Counted from the stretch's first letter, positions 1 through 8,762 are shown. The stretch: 33,400 nt of DNA from Candidatus Poribacteria bacterium (GCA_026702755.1 JAPPBX010000062.1:1-33400); one strand, 5' to 3'. Translations and numbers: made by a program. Notes: a model not told the origin generated them from the letters alone.

Positions 1-71
1 CACGCATCAAACTCAACAAATTATATCCAGCAATATAAATGTGACAGACTACTAGTGGTGGTGCCGCACTG

Positions 72-1079
72 ATGAAGTCGCATAGACAGGTAATTAAGCG
101 TGTTAAAGAACTTAGTCCGGAAGTTATTGTCACTCTTGATGATGTTGTCAGTGCTACCAAATCCCAATTCAAGACCCAGAAGATTGGCACACTTGGTGGC
201 AAAGTCCAGCTTGAACCACTTACCTACAGACACGATGGGCTGATTTGTCAATTTTCCCGAGATTTTAGTGACGTAATACGGGAGCAACTTAACTGGCATT
301 TTGTTCATCGCAAACGTGGTTTCCAGAGGATAAACTTTAATGACAATAGAACACATCAAGGAAAGTGGTATCGACTCTCTGGTTCCTGTTGGGAAAACGG
401 GGACGAAATTATAATTCGGAAAACACTGCGTGATTTGCACACTGGTGAATTCCTAGCAAGCAGTGTGGTGAGTTTTTTAAATTCACAACTCCGCGAGCCA
501 GTTGTCTGCCCACCTCCCAATTATGAGCGATTCCACGAGGATAAGAAAGCTTTCGAGCCTAAACATATTATTCTCCCCAATTCAAGTTCAAGCGAGCCAA
601 AGATAACCAAACGCCTTATGCCACAACCTTCTCCCGTTGGTGGCTTAGAGGTTGATGTATGGACAGACAAAGGGCGAGATCCCGTATATTACATTAGAGG
701 TGAAACGATGAAGGTCTTTGGACGTGTGAATCAACCTGCGTATCTCCGGTTGCTCTATATTCTTTCTGATAGGAAATACACACTTCTCCAAGATAACTAC
801 TATGTCGATTTGTCACAGGTCAACAGCGATGTAGAGATTGGTGAGTTTGTGTGTGCGCCACCGTTTGGCGCGGAAATTTTGGTTGTTGCGGCGCGGACAG
901 AGAAGTTCCCTCCCATTCAGACCTATGAGGAGAATGGGTACCTCTACTTGGCAAATCAAGACCCCGAATCAGCTGCTCGGACCTTCCGAGGAGAGGATGA
1001 GACGGAGGATACACGAGGTATGAAGCGCAAAGATCAACATAACGAAGCGCAAGTTGTCGTGGTGACAATGGAGAAATGA
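72..1079 (+). CDS. FlgO-like / DUF4384-domain protein
   Basis: Protein of 335 aa with no signal peptide. Residues about 85-140 (pattern YRLSGSCWENGDEIIIRKTL followed by TGEFLASS) resemble the FlgO/CsgG-like fold, in which a substance is tested for activity and 'TGE.LAS' closes the domain. Residues about 195-290 (EVDVWTDKG, YYIRGETMKVFGRVNQPAYL, LLYILSD, LLQDNYYV) match the DUF4384 pattern. DUF4384 is often found fused to or beside secreted or caspase/trypsin-like proteins, and its role is unknown. An in-frame stop at 42-44 shows the ORF is not cut by the window edge. The ATG at 72 lacks a clear Shine-Dalgarno sequence, so the start is less certain. The C-terminus is charged and disordered-looking. 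The next gene, on the same strand, is 86 bp away across a hairpin. Domain calls are by pattern only; molecular function is unknown. Confidence 0.75.
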   Translation: MKSHRQVIKRVKELSPEVIVTLDDVVSATKSQFKTQKIGTLGGKVQLEPLTYRHDGLICQFSRDFSDVIREQLNWHFVHRKRGFQRINFNDNRTHQGKWYRLSGSCWENGDEIIIRKTLRDLHTGEFLASSVVSFLNSQLREPVVCPPPNYERFHEDKKAFEPKHIILPNSSSSEPKITKRLMPQPSPVGGLEVDVWTDKGRDPVYYIRGETMKVFGRVNQPAYLRLLYILSDRKYTLLQDNYYVDLSQVNSDVEIGEFVCAPPFGAEILVVAARTEKFPPIQTYEENGYLYLANQDPESAARTFRGEDETEDTRGMKRKDQHNEAQVVVVTMEK

Positions 1080-1094
1080 AAAGTGGCGCATCTG

Positions 1095-1128
1095 TAGGGC
1101 GAGTTTTTGATTAAAAATGCTCGTCCTA
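1095..1128. repeat. imperfect hairpin between genes
   Basis: TAGGGCGAG and CTCGTCCTA form a near-perfect stem, with TTTTT and AAAAA continuing towards a GATT loop. It resembles the TAGGGG...CCCCTA palindromes at 10998 and 18151. It is not followed by a T-run, so a terminator role is doubtful. Confidence 0.5.
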
Positions 1129-1165
1129 TTGCCTCCTATACGGCTTAACAGTAAGGAATCTCTTT

Positions 1166-3634
1166 GTGAAAACCAGAACTTTACAAATTTGTTTTGCTAT
1201 TACTCTACTAGTTCTCGTTTCTATACTTTTTAATAACACGATAGCACAAGAATCTCGTCCGTCCCCTCATGCGGACTATTTCGACTACATCACACTCTTC
1301 TCTCAGGGAAGAATCACCCGTTTCACAGAGATGCCGATCCGGGTGTACATCTCGCCTGTTTTAAGGGAGAGCCCATATCTACCAGAAATCCGATACGCTA
1401 TGCAAACATGGCAGACCTCCAGTGATGGCGATGTTCGTTTTGAAGAAACTGAGACTCCTCAGAACGCAGACATTCGTGTGAGTTGGGGCTACACCGGTCT
1501 CCTCACCGATTTTCAGGACACCAGACTCGGCAGTGCGGAACTCACGCGCCTCCAGAATAGCCAGCAGCATTCAGCAGTCAGCAATCAACACGGGATAGAA
1601 GACTCTCGCATGGCTGAAGGGAAGAATGGAAGGGTGGGTGCCTCCGTAACTTCTAACCAGGCAACCCTCCAACCAAACACCGACAGCCGCCAACCGACAG
1701 CCGCCAGTCAATTTACAGTCGAGGTAATCCTCATGTTAGAAGGCGATGCGACTATTGGTGAACTATCACAGGAAGAGATGCGCACCGTGTGTCTCCATGA
1801 ATTCGGACACGCAATCGGGTTATGGGGTCATAGCCCACACCCAGGTGACATCAACTATCCGACAGCAACAGCACAATACCCATCGCCACGTGATATAACC
1901 ACCTTACGGAAACTTTATAGGACACCGCTTGATACACCACAACACGACATCGCAATAAAAATGTTGAAAACCGAGATTGAAGAGAAACCCCACGCAGACG
2001 TTAAAAAACATCTCCGTTCACACTACCTCCTCGGAACCGTCTACTTCGATAAAGGGGATACAGCGTCAGCAATCGCAAGCTTCCAGACCTGTAGACAACT
2101 GGACCCCAAGTTTCAATCCGCAATAGAAAAACTGATCCAAGCCTATCACGAAACAGGGGAAACCCACGAGGCGATCGCTCTCCTTGAGAAACGGATAACC
2201 CTAAAACCGTCTCCAGCAGATTACAACACACTCGGCATCTTCTATTACGATAAAAAAGATGTTGAAAAGGCAATACAGGCGTTTGAAAAAGCGCTCCACA
2301 TCGCCCCCTACCACAAAGCCGCACGACGAAATCTACATCAACTCCTCCGAGCAAAAGGATTTAGAGCGTTAGCATCAAAAGACTTTGAAACCGCTACCGC
2401 CACCTTTGAAAGGGTGCTGCAGATGGAGCCGCTCGATGCACCCACATATCAACTCATGGGCAATGGATATGCCCAAGTTGGGCAGTTTGAAAAGGCGATC
2501 AACTACTACCAGAAAGCAATCGACCTCAATCCTGTTGATGCGTTGACACAGCAAAACCTCGCACAATGCTATAATAACTACGGCGTAGCCTTACGAAATC
2601 GTGAGAAATGGGACGAGGCGATTGATGCCTATCGTAACGCTTTACGGTTGATGCCTACGCTTCACATCGCCCGAACAAACCTGAGTGATGCGTTCACCCG
2701 TAAGGCGAACGCACATAACGAAGCAGGCGAACTCGACGAAGCCGTGGAGGCGTATCTCGAACTACAGAAACTCCACCCGGACGAAATGCACATCCGTAAT
2801 TTGCTTGGCGAGTTATATCTCAAAAAAGGCGACTATGCCAACGCACTGTCGGTATTTCAGCACGTTTACAACGTCAATCCAAATGCTGATCACGCGTTGC
2901 ACAACCTGATCGCCGCGTATCACCACTATGCGCGAAGTCTCAGTGATACGGACGACTACACAACAGCGATCCAACTACTTGTGGAGGCACTTCGACTCGC
3001 GCCGACCGATCTGAACCTACGTTTAAGCCTTGCGAATGCCTATCAGGGTGTTGGAGACTATGAACGTGCCGCTGTCGAAGTGTCCCATATTTTGGCACAA
3101 GAACCGGAAAACCGACAGGCTAAGGAAGAACAGATTAACCTACAAATCCGACGCGGGAATGCGCTTATGCGGCAACGGCAATACGCCGCCGCGCTCGCTG
3201 AATTCGAGGCGATTCCTGAAGCCAAGCGAGATATTGAAATCTATAATACCATCGGTTATCTCTACCTCCTGGAAGGCAAACACGCGGAAGCCTTTGTTGG
3301 TTTTGAAACCGTTTTGCAGAAAGATCCAATTAACATGCCTGCCTTCAGGAATCTGCTGTCGTTAGAATCGCAGTTGATCCGTAGGCGCGGCAATAAAATG
3401 AGAGAGGAAACCCTCGTCAAGGTTCGATGTCTTCTCACTATCTCTTTGATGCATCGGAAACAACCGACCGCCGCTGTCGAAAAGTATCAACTCGCGCTGA
3501 AATCAAAATCCGAAGAGATGGATGCGCTTCTCATCGAAACCGGCAGACAACTCGCCAATCGGTTCCAGCAACACGGCGATACCGAAAACCGTGAACTGAT
3601 CCTCGATTGGGTTGAAGAACGTAGAGGCAACTGA
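1166..3634 (+). CDS. secreted metzincin-type metalloprotease fused to TPR repeats
   Basis: 822 aa, GTG start with AAGGA about 9 nt upstream. Residues 1-27 are a signal peptide (basic start, hydrophobic ICFAITLLVLVSILF, then IAQE), so the product is exported. Residues about 45-260 form a matrixin/M10-like zinc protease domain. HEFGHAIGLWGHS at 211-223 supplies the HExxHxxGxxH zinc ligands and catalytic Glu, followed by the NYPT/DITTLRKLY tail usual for this fold. From about 285 to the end there are at least ten tetratricopeptide repeats (for example IYNTIGYLYLLEGKHAEAFV), implying protein-protein docking. Between the fold's early strands and the zinc helix lies a low-complexity insert of about 50 residues (about 134-182) encoded by dispersed-repeat DNA. 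Substrate and partner are unknown. Protease assignment is firm by motif; cell-surface location is inferred. Confidence 0.85.
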   Translation: MKTRTLQICFAITLLVLVSILFNNTIAQESRPSPHADYFDYITLFSQGRITRFTEMPIRVYISPVLRESPYLPEIRYAMQTWQTSSDGDVRFEETETPQNADIRVSWGYTGLLTDFQDTRLGSAELTRLQNSQQHSAVSNQHGIEDSRMAEGKNGRVGASVTSNQATLQPNTDSRQPTAASQFTVEVILMLEGDATIGELSQEEMRTVCLHEFGHAIGLWGHSPHPGDINYPTATAQYPSPRDITTLRKLYRTPLDTPQHDIAIKMLKTEIEEKPHADVKKHLRSHYLLGTVYFDKGDTASAIASFQTCRQLDPKFQSAIEKLIQAYHETGETHEAIALLEKRITLKPSPADYNTLGIFYYDKKDVEKAIQAFEKALHIAPYHKAARRNLHQLLRAKGFRALASKDFETATATFERVLQMEPLDAPTYQLMGNGYAQVGQFEKAINYYQKAIDLNPVDALTQQNLAQCYNNYGVALRNREKWDEAIDAYRNALRLMPTLHIARTNLSDAFTRKANAHNEAGELDEAVEAYLELQKLHPDEMHIRNLLGELYLKKGDYANALSVFQHVYNVNPNADHALHNLIAAYHHYARSLSDTDDYTTAIQLLVEALRLAPTDLNLRLSLANAYQGVGDYERAAVEVSHILAQEPENRQAKEEQINLQIRRGNALMRQRQYAAALAEFEAIPEAKRDIEIYNTIGYLYLLEGKHAEAFVGFETVLQKDPINMPAFRNLLSLESQLIRRRGNKMREETLVKVRCLLTISLMHRKQPTAAVEKYQLALKSKSEEMDALLIETGRQLANRFQQHGDTENRELILDWVEERRGN
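1565..1709. repeat. heptad-arm repeat inserted in frame in the metzincin gene
   Basis: The left arm is three heptads (CAGCATT, CAGCAGT, CAGCAAT; 1565-1585). The right arm is four heptads (GACAGCC, GCCAACC, GACAGCC, GCCAGTC; 1682-1709). Between them are GGAAGGGTGGGTGCCTCC and its approximate complement. The arms are partly complementary and keep the same 7-nt phase. The same word style occurs in the intergenic hairpins at 8763 and 11069. The reading frame stays open through the whole element. Confidence 0.6.
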
Positions 3635-3658
3635 CCACTGTGAAATATATTGCAAGTG

Positions 3659-3683
3659 CCCCTGATAAGGGGATTTAGGGGTT
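3659..3683. repeat. CCCC-TGATAA-GGGG dispersed repeat, intergenic copy
   Basis: CCCCTGATAAGGGG followed by ATTTAGGGGTT. Read on the minus strand this is AACCCCTAAATCCCC then TTATCAGGGG, the same layout as the copy inside purH at 15205-15233. It could act as a weak hairpin downstream of the metzincin gene, but no T-run follows immediately. Confidence 0.55.
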
Positions 3684-3717
3684 TCTTCTATAGTAAAAGT
3701 ATTATTTGAACAATGCC

Positions 3718-3755
3718 CTTAAAAAGAAAAAGGGTCAGGCAAACATGCCCGACCC
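3718..3755 (-). terminator. rho-independent terminator of the Spy-like gene
   Basis: On the minus strand GGGTCGGGC and GCCTGACCC form a stem with one mismatch and a 6-nt loop (3732-3755), followed by TTTTTCTTTTT. It lies 66 bp beyond the stop of the minus-strand gene at 3821. Confidence 0.8.
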
Positions 3756-3820
3756 GGGGTCTCTATCCCTTACGGGGAAGGAGGAGTGTAACAAGACTCG
3801 CGATCTCTTCTGTCCGACGA

Positions 3821-4348
3821 CTAATTACGACCACCGCCACCACCGCCACGACGGTTGCCTTCACCACGCCAGCGATTCGCACGTTGCTGTGATTCTTCCT
3901 GACGCTTTTTCGTCAATTCGTTGAGTTTAGTCATCTGCTCTTTCGTCAAAACCTCTTTGAGACTCGCTTGGAATTCTTTACCCACAGTTACGGCAAAACT
4001 CTGCATCTCTGCCATAGCCGTCCGCATATCACCGGATGCCCGTGCTTCTTCCATTTTTGCGGTAAATTTATCGCGAGCCGTTTGATAGACAGGGCGCGCT
4101 TTCAGGAGCGTCTCGTCGTCCACTTTTACAGCGAAGGTCAAGTCAATCCACGAATTATCAACGATAGACATGGGATTCATCATTCCCATCCCGCCTCTGT
4201 TGCCACTGCGCTGGCCGCCCTGACGATTACCACGTTCACCTTGTGCGTTCCGATCAGGACGTTGTGCCGATGTTGCATGTTCAAAGACAAAAACCCCTAC
4301 GATTGCGATTACTGCGATTGCGCCGATTGCAAAAAATTTCTGCTTCAT
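3821..4348 (-). CDS. Spy/CpxP-like periplasmic protein
   Basis: 175 aa. Residues 1-29 form a signal peptide (KQKFFAIGAIAVIAIVGVFVF, then ATSAQ). A Gly/Arg/Asn/Gln-rich linker (30-57) is followed by a helical domain with the LTXXQ-type segment EVLTKEQMTKLNELTKKRQE, as in the Spy/CpxP family of periplasmic chaperones and metal/stress sensors. The tail is GEGNRRGGGGGGRN. The start is supported by AGGAGA a few bases upstream, and a strong terminator follows, so it is probably a single-gene transcript running against its neighbours. Specific chaperone function is inferred only from the LTXXQ-like helix; sequence identity to the true family is limited. Confidence 0.7.
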   Translation of the reverse strand: MKQKFFAIGAIAVIAIVGVFVFEHATSAQRPDRNAQGERGNRQGGQRSGNRGGMGMMNPMSIVDNSWIDLTFAVKVDDETLLKARPVYQTARDKFTAKMEEARASGDMRTAMAEMQSFAVTVGKEFQASLKEVLTKEQMTKLNELTKKRQEESQQRANRWRGEGNRRGGGGGGRN

Positions 4349-4982
4349 TTTTATTTCTCCTATAAAAATTTTGGTTGTGTGAACACCTCCACTGCTTTTT
4401 GGAAGACGTTCACAATTTGGTTCTGCCTCTTTAGTCAGGTCTGTTCAGAAAAGGTTCGTTTTTTCTTGTCTGAAGCGGGATTTACAGGATTTTAGGATTG
4501 GCAGGATTGAAAATGGGAAGATTGGATGGTGGGTAGCCACAAGAACCAAGGAAATCCGCAGAAATACCCAAGCAAAAGTAGCTGAGAATGTGCTCGCTGG
4601 TTTGGAGGAGAAGGGGATTATTGAAGACGACCACGTGCTTTGATGATTGTCTGAAGCGGGATTTACAGGATTCAAGGATTTTCAGGATCGGAAGAAGGGA
4701 AGATTGGAAAGATGAAAGGTAGAACCCTTCATCGTCTGAACTGTGATTTCTGTGATTTAATGATTTATAGGATTAGCAGGATGATGGAGTCTTCTTGCTT
4801 GGGTGTTTCCGTCGTCTGAATCGCGGATGACGCGGAGGACACGGATTTTAAGTCTTTTTCAAATCTTTTTCCTCCACAAAACCCTGGCTTTGAGGTATAA
4901 TAGTAATATCATTTCCAAGAGTTTATATTGCCTTAAATGCACCGGGTATACCCCAAAATCGTAGACCCTTTTCAGAGAAATT
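4349..4982. repeat. 634-bp gap filled with degenerate TCTGAA...GGATT repeats
   Basis: Four copies begin with TCTGAA: near 4469 and 4651 (both TCTGAAGCGGGATTTACAGG, followed by more GGATT units), near 4735 (TCTGAACTGTGATTTC) and near 4816 (TCTGAATCGCGGATGACG). Each runs into short GGATT/CGGAT/AGGAT words. The word TTGCTTGGGTGTTTCC at 4795-4810 recurs at 19677-19692. Between the first two copies an open stretch (to the TGA at 4641) could be a decayed coding remnant, but no start or family was recognised. No complete gene is seen. Confidence 0.6.
4896..4901 (+). promoter_or_regulatory. possible -10 box for the trypsin-TPR gene
   Basis: TATAAT, 82 bp before the start of the gene at 4983. No good TTGACA-like -35 box lies 16-18 bp upstream, so this is tentative. 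Confidence 0.3.
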
Positions 4983-6626
4983 ATGAAAAAGCGGAGACGT
5001 AAACCACTGCAAAAGCACAGAAACAAGCCACTGCAACGGATTGCCTCAAGAGCGTTGCACGCTTCTGTTATGCTTTCACAGATAGAACAGACCGGACCCT
5101 CGACGGATAAATTCGTGAAGGGGAGTAAGATAGCAGCAGGGAGTGGATTCTTCGTCGCCCCGTATCTGATAGCGACGAATATCCACTGTGTTGTAGGGAC
5201 AACTTGGGTTTTTGTAGAACCTGTCAGTCTGCCCAACACGTACCCGATTGAGAGCGTGGTTGCGTTTGATGACAAAATGGACCTGGTCATTCTGCGTGTC
5301 TCCGTTGAAGGCATGCCGATCCCGCTTGCCGACAGCGATACCGTCGAGATGGGTGAACAGATTTATGCAGTGCGCTGCGTCGGTGGCGGTATAGAAGAAA
5401 AAGGCGCGAGAGGTGCCGTCACGGAAGGCACGGTACACGGCATCCGGCAAACAGACGCACATTTGCGCTTAAAAACGTCTTTGTCTTCCGGTAACAGCGG
5501 CGGACCAGTGATAAACAAGGCTGGCGAGGTTATGGGGATCGCTGTTGCTGGCGGTAACCCCGTTGGCGGACGTACAGAAGAGCGTATTGTAGAATTCGCT
5601 TACGCGATTCCTTCAAACGCCATCAAGTCCTTGCTTGAAGAAGCGAGAACAGAGGAGGCTTTTGAAACGTGGCGAGAACGTCCCCGCATCCGTGCCTATG
5701 CTGAAGCATCTCAAGGATACCTGAAGCAAAACACAGGCGAATACAAAGCAGCGATAAAACACTACACGGATGCGCTGCAACACAACCCGGATCTAGCAGC
5801 GATCTATCACAATCGTGGGACTCTAAAAAATGTCCTCGGGCACCACAAAGAAGCCATCGCTGACTGGGATGCTGCCCTGAAATGCAACCCAGACCTTGCA
5901 GAAGCGTACTTCAATCGGGGTGCCGCGAAGAACGCCTTGGGAGACTTTGAAGGCGGCATCGTCGACTGTAGTACTGCTATTGATCTCCATCCGGATGCGA
6001 CCCCTGCCTATTACAATCGCGCCTTAGCACGAATGGAACTGAAGCGGTACACGGAGGCGATTGCAGACTACGACAAAGCCCTCGAACTTCTACTGAGTAA
6101 GGCAGACGCTTACGGTGCCTACTATAATCGCGCACTCGGGAAGTACCTCTTGGGATTAGAGAAAGCGGCGCAGGGGGATGAAGCGGAAGCTGTCGAACTC
6201 TATCACGCGGCGATCCCTGACTATACACAAGCCATCAAGGTCGCCCCGAACCGTAACCTCGCCAGTAAAAACTATAACAACCGCGGCTACGCGAAGTATC
6301 TCATCGCCGAACATGAATCTGCAGACGGAAATATGGAGGAAGCCCGAATTCTCTATGAAGAAGCAATGATCGACAGCGAGGAAGCACTCAAGCGTGATCG
6401 GAGAAATGCATACGCCTATTGCACTCGCGCAGTTGTACTGATCGCCTTCGACGCATACGATGCAGCGATAGATGACTTTGATAGTGCTATTAAACTGGAC
6501 CCGGGGTTCGCGCACGCCTACCACCAGCGCGGACTTGCAAAGCAGGCGATTGGACAGCAGCAAGAAGCAGAGGCAGATTTGCGGAAAGCGAAGCAGTTAG
6601 ACCCAGATGTAGGAAAAATAAGTTAA
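4983..6626 (+). CDS. trypsin-like serine protease with C-terminal TPR repeats
   Basis: 547 aa. The N-terminus is very basic (KKRRRKPLQKHRNKPLQR) and has no hydrophobic signal, so a cytoplasmic location is likely. Residues about 45-220 form a chymotrypsin/HtrA-fold protease with a full triad: His68 (TNIHCV), Asp100 (DDKMDLVIL), Ser172 (GNSGGPV), and the closing EFAYAIPSNAIKSLL. No PDZ domain follows. Instead, residues about 225-545 carry six or more TPRs (for example AIYHNRGTLKNVLGHHKEAI). Only a weak RBS precedes the ATG. The stop is 16 bp before murB, so the two are probably cotranscribed. Cytoplasmic trypsin-TPR proteins occur in some bacterial signalling and conflict systems as well as in quality control; which applies here is unknown. 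Confidence 0.85.
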   Translation: MKKRRRKPLQKHRNKPLQRIASRALHASVMLSQIEQTGPSTDKFVKGSKIAAGSGFFVAPYLIATNIHCVVGTTWVFVEPVSLPNTYPIESVVAFDDKMDLVILRVSVEGMPIPLADSDTVEMGEQIYAVRCVGGGIEEKGARGAVTEGTVHGIRQTDAHLRLKTSLSSGNSGGPVINKAGEVMGIAVAGGNPVGGRTEERIVEFAYAIPSNAIKSLLEEARTEEAFETWRERPRIRAYAEASQGYLKQNTGEYKAAIKHYTDALQHNPDLAAIYHNRGTLKNVLGHHKEAIADWDAALKCNPDLAEAYFNRGAAKNALGDFEGGIVDCSTAIDLHPDATPAYYNRALARMELKRYTEAIADYDKALELLLSKADAYGAYYNRALGKYLLGLEKAAQGDEAEAVELYHAAIPDYTQAIKVAPNRNLASKNYNNRGYAKYLIAEHESADGNMEEARILYEEAMIDSEEALKRDRRNAYAYCTRAVVLIAFDAYDAAIDDFDSAIKLDPGFAHAYHQRGLAKQAIGQQQEAEADLRKAKQLDPDVGKIS

Positions 6627-6642
6627 AAAGAGGAAAGGTAAA

Positions 6643-7563
6643 ATGGATTGGCAAGACGCACTGTCGGACATCATAATACATCCCAACTCACGACTCCGGT
6701 TTAAGGAACCCCTCGCAAAACACACCTATTTCGGTATCGGCGGTGAAGCGACCGCCTACATTGAAGTCAGTACCATAGATGAACTATCAGCATTGGCACA
6801 TTTTCACCGGCAGTGGGACGTTCCGATTGCGATTATTGGACGCGGATCAAATCTACTCGTGAGCGATACCGGCTTCAAAGGCATCAGTGTTCGGTTAATC
6901 GGTGAGTTAGCGAAATCGGAAGTTGATGGGAATACTGTTTCAGTCGGTGCGGGGCTTTCACTGCCGCGTCTTTCAAAAACGATGTCGCGACAGGGCTTGA
7001 GCGGTGTGGAATTCGCGCTCGGTATCCCCGGCTCCGTCGGCGGTGCTTTGATTATGAACGCTGGCGCATGGGGAAGCAGTTTCGGAGATGTCGTCACAAA
7101 CGTCACAGTTATGGACGACACCGGTGAACTCGTCAATTTGACCCACGCCGAGGCAGCGTTTGAATACCGACACAGCGGTTTGGACGCGTATTTCTGTGTT
7201 ACCGGTGCAACGCTCGAACTTGAACCCGGAGATGCTGACGCAATCACGGAGCAGATGCAGGCGTTCTATAAGCAGAAAGTGGAAACACAACCCTTCGCTG
7301 AAGAAAACGCTGGGTGTATGTTCAAAAACCCACCCGGCGATTCCGCGGGACGTTTAATCGACATCAGCGGGTTGAAAGGCTACCGCATCGGTGGTGCGGA
7401 GGTCTCCACGGTGCACGGAAATTTTATTCTCAATATCGACAATGCAACAGCAACAGATGTGTTGGACTTAGTCGCGCATATCCAACAACAGGTACGCGAA
7501 AAGACCGGCATCTCGCTCCAGACAGAGGTCAAACGACTGGGGTTTGACGCTAAGGTCGAATAA
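6643..7563 (+). CDS. murB: UDP-N-acetylenolpyruvoylglucosamine reductase
   Basis: 306 aa, the length of the short (type II) MurB class. It reduces the enolpyruvyl group of UDP-GlcNAc-enolpyruvate to UDP-MurNAc with NADPH and FAD, a cytoplasmic step in peptidoglycan synthesis. FAD-binding signatures are IIGRGSNLLVSD and IPGSVGGALIMNAGAWG. The substrate region includes YRHSGL (Arg) and the C-terminal GGAEVSTVHGNFILN. The proton-donor loop reads NAGCMFKNP with Cys225 where the classical E. coli enzyme has Ser; some type II enzymes are known to carry Cys there. GAGGAAAGG before the ATG is a good RBS. Its last 14 nt overlap the convergent gene's end. A cell-wall gene here suggests a true peptidoglycan pathway. 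Confidence 0.95.
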   Translation: MDWQDALSDIIIHPNSRLRFKEPLAKHTYFGIGGEATAYIEVSTIDELSALAHFHRQWDVPIAIIGRGSNLLVSDTGFKGISVRLIGELAKSEVDGNTVSVGAGLSLPRLSKTMSRQGLSGVEFALGIPGSVGGALIMNAGAWGSSFGDVVTNVTVMDDTGELVNLTHAEAAFEYRHSGLDAYFCVTGATLELEPGDADAITEQMQAFYKQKVETQPFAEENAGCMFKNPPGDSAGRLIDISGLKGYRIGGAEVSTVHGNFILNIDNATATDVLDLVAHIQQQVREKTGISLQTEVKRLGFDAKVE

Positions 7564-8743
7564 CCGTTCCATCCATCCGACGCACGGGTGCCCAACTGCC
7601 GTTGAGTGGGTCTTCCGGGAATGGGAATCGTGCGGCGAGTTCCTCGTTTAAATCAATACCGAGTCCCGGTGCCTCATTTACCCAAAAACAACCATCTCGA
7701 ATTTCAGGACACCCCGGAAAGACCTCTTTGGTATTCTCACCGAAGACGTGCTGCTCCTGAATACCGAAGTTATAGCACGCCAAATCCAATGCGACATTGG
7801 CGGCATGCCCGACCGGAGAAACATCACCTGGGCCGTGCCATGCGGTTCGTACGCCGAAAAATTCACAGAACGCAGCGAGTTTACGTGCCGGACTGATACC
7901 ACCTATCTGTGAGATATGCACCCGGATGAAATCAATAAGCCGATCCTTGATAAGGTGAACGTATTCATTCGGATTATTGAACAATTCACCCATTGCAATC
8001 GGGATACTCGTCTGCTGACGCATCAGTTGAAAATAGTCAACATCCTCTGGAGCAAACGGGTCTTCAAGGAAAAAGAGGTTATACGGCTCCAATCCTTTCG
8101 CAAGATTAATTGCTTGGATAGGTGGGATCCGTTCATGCACATCGTGGAGGAGTTCCACCTCGTCGCCGAGGTGTGTCCGCAAATGATCGAAGAGTTTAAT
8201 GATGGTATTGACATAAGGGGTCGGTTCAAAGGCAGGCGAACTCCGCTTTCCTCCGCCTGCACCGTAAGTTGAATAGCCGGGTATTGCCACCTGCGCCCGG
8301 ACATAGCGATAGCCTTGTTCCGTATAACGCCGGATGCTCTCTTCTACCTCTTCAAAAGTGCCGCCCCCTGCATGCGCATAAAGCGTTGCAGCCTCACGAC
8401 ATTTACCACCGAGCAGTTGATAAACAGGCATGTTAGCACGCTTGCCCATGATGTCCCACAAGGCGATGTCCACACCGCTGAGAGCGTTGTTCAGCACCGG
8501 TCCATTTCGCCAATAGGAACTGACAAAACTGGTCTGGAAGATGTCCTCTATGTTCGTCGGATCTTTCCCGATGAGAAAGGGTTTGAGATACTCATCGACT
8601 GCTGTCGCCACGGCAAGTGGACGCTGTGTAAACGTCGCACAACCGATGCCGTATAAGCCGGGTTCACTCGTTTCAATTTTAACAACGACGAGCCGGGTGC
8701 CATTCGGTGCTGTCAGAATCGTTTTTACATCTGTAATCTTCAT
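7550..8743 (-). CDS. ManD/RspA-type enolase-superfamily sugar-acid dehydratase
   Basis: 397 aa. It belongs to the mandelate racemase/muconate lactonizing subgroup, closest by motif to D-mannonate dehydratase (ManD) and RspA: N-terminal MKITDVKTILTAPNG, capping-domain RNGPV, barrel LHDVHERIPP, FFLEDPFAPEDVDYF, PIAMGELFNNP and WHGPGDVSPVGHAANVALD. The Asp/Glu/Glu magnesium ligands sit in the barrel motifs (LHDVH, LEDPF, GELF), and the His of WHGP is the expected catalytic base. The family dehydrates mannonate or gluconate to 2-keto-3-deoxy acids, but many members are poorly active, so the exact substrate is open. AAAGGAAA precedes the ATG. It converges on murB with a 14-nt overlap. It is likely part of the sugar-acid catabolic group downstream of the dehydrogenases. 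Confidence 0.85.
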   Translation of the reverse strand: MKITDVKTILTAPNGTRLVVVKIETSEPGLYGIGCATFTQRPLAVATAVDEYLKPFLIGKDPTNIEDIFQTSFVSSYWRNGPVLNNALSGVDIALWDIMGKRANMPVYQLLGGKCREAATLYAHAGGGTFEEVEESIRRYTEQGYRYVRAQVAIPGYSTYGAGGGKRSSPAFEPTPYVNTIIKLFDHLRTHLGDEVELLHDVHERIPPIQAINLAKGLEPYNLFFLEDPFAPEDVDYFQLMRQQTSIPIAMGELFNNPNEYVHLIKDRLIDFIRVHISQIGGISPARKLAAFCEFFGVRTAWHGPGDVSPVGHAANVALDLACYNFGIQEQHVFGENTKEVFPGCPEIRDGCFWVNEAPGLGIDLNEELAARFPFPEDPLNGSWAPVRRMDGTVIRP

Positions 8744-8762
8744 ATTTCTAATTTTCCTTTAA

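Noticed and set aside
4521-4643. Open stretch ending NVLAGLEEKGIIEDDHVL
   Set aside because: Could be a remnant of a small nuclease or other gene, but there is no start codon or RBS, it is flanked by repeats, and no family can be named.
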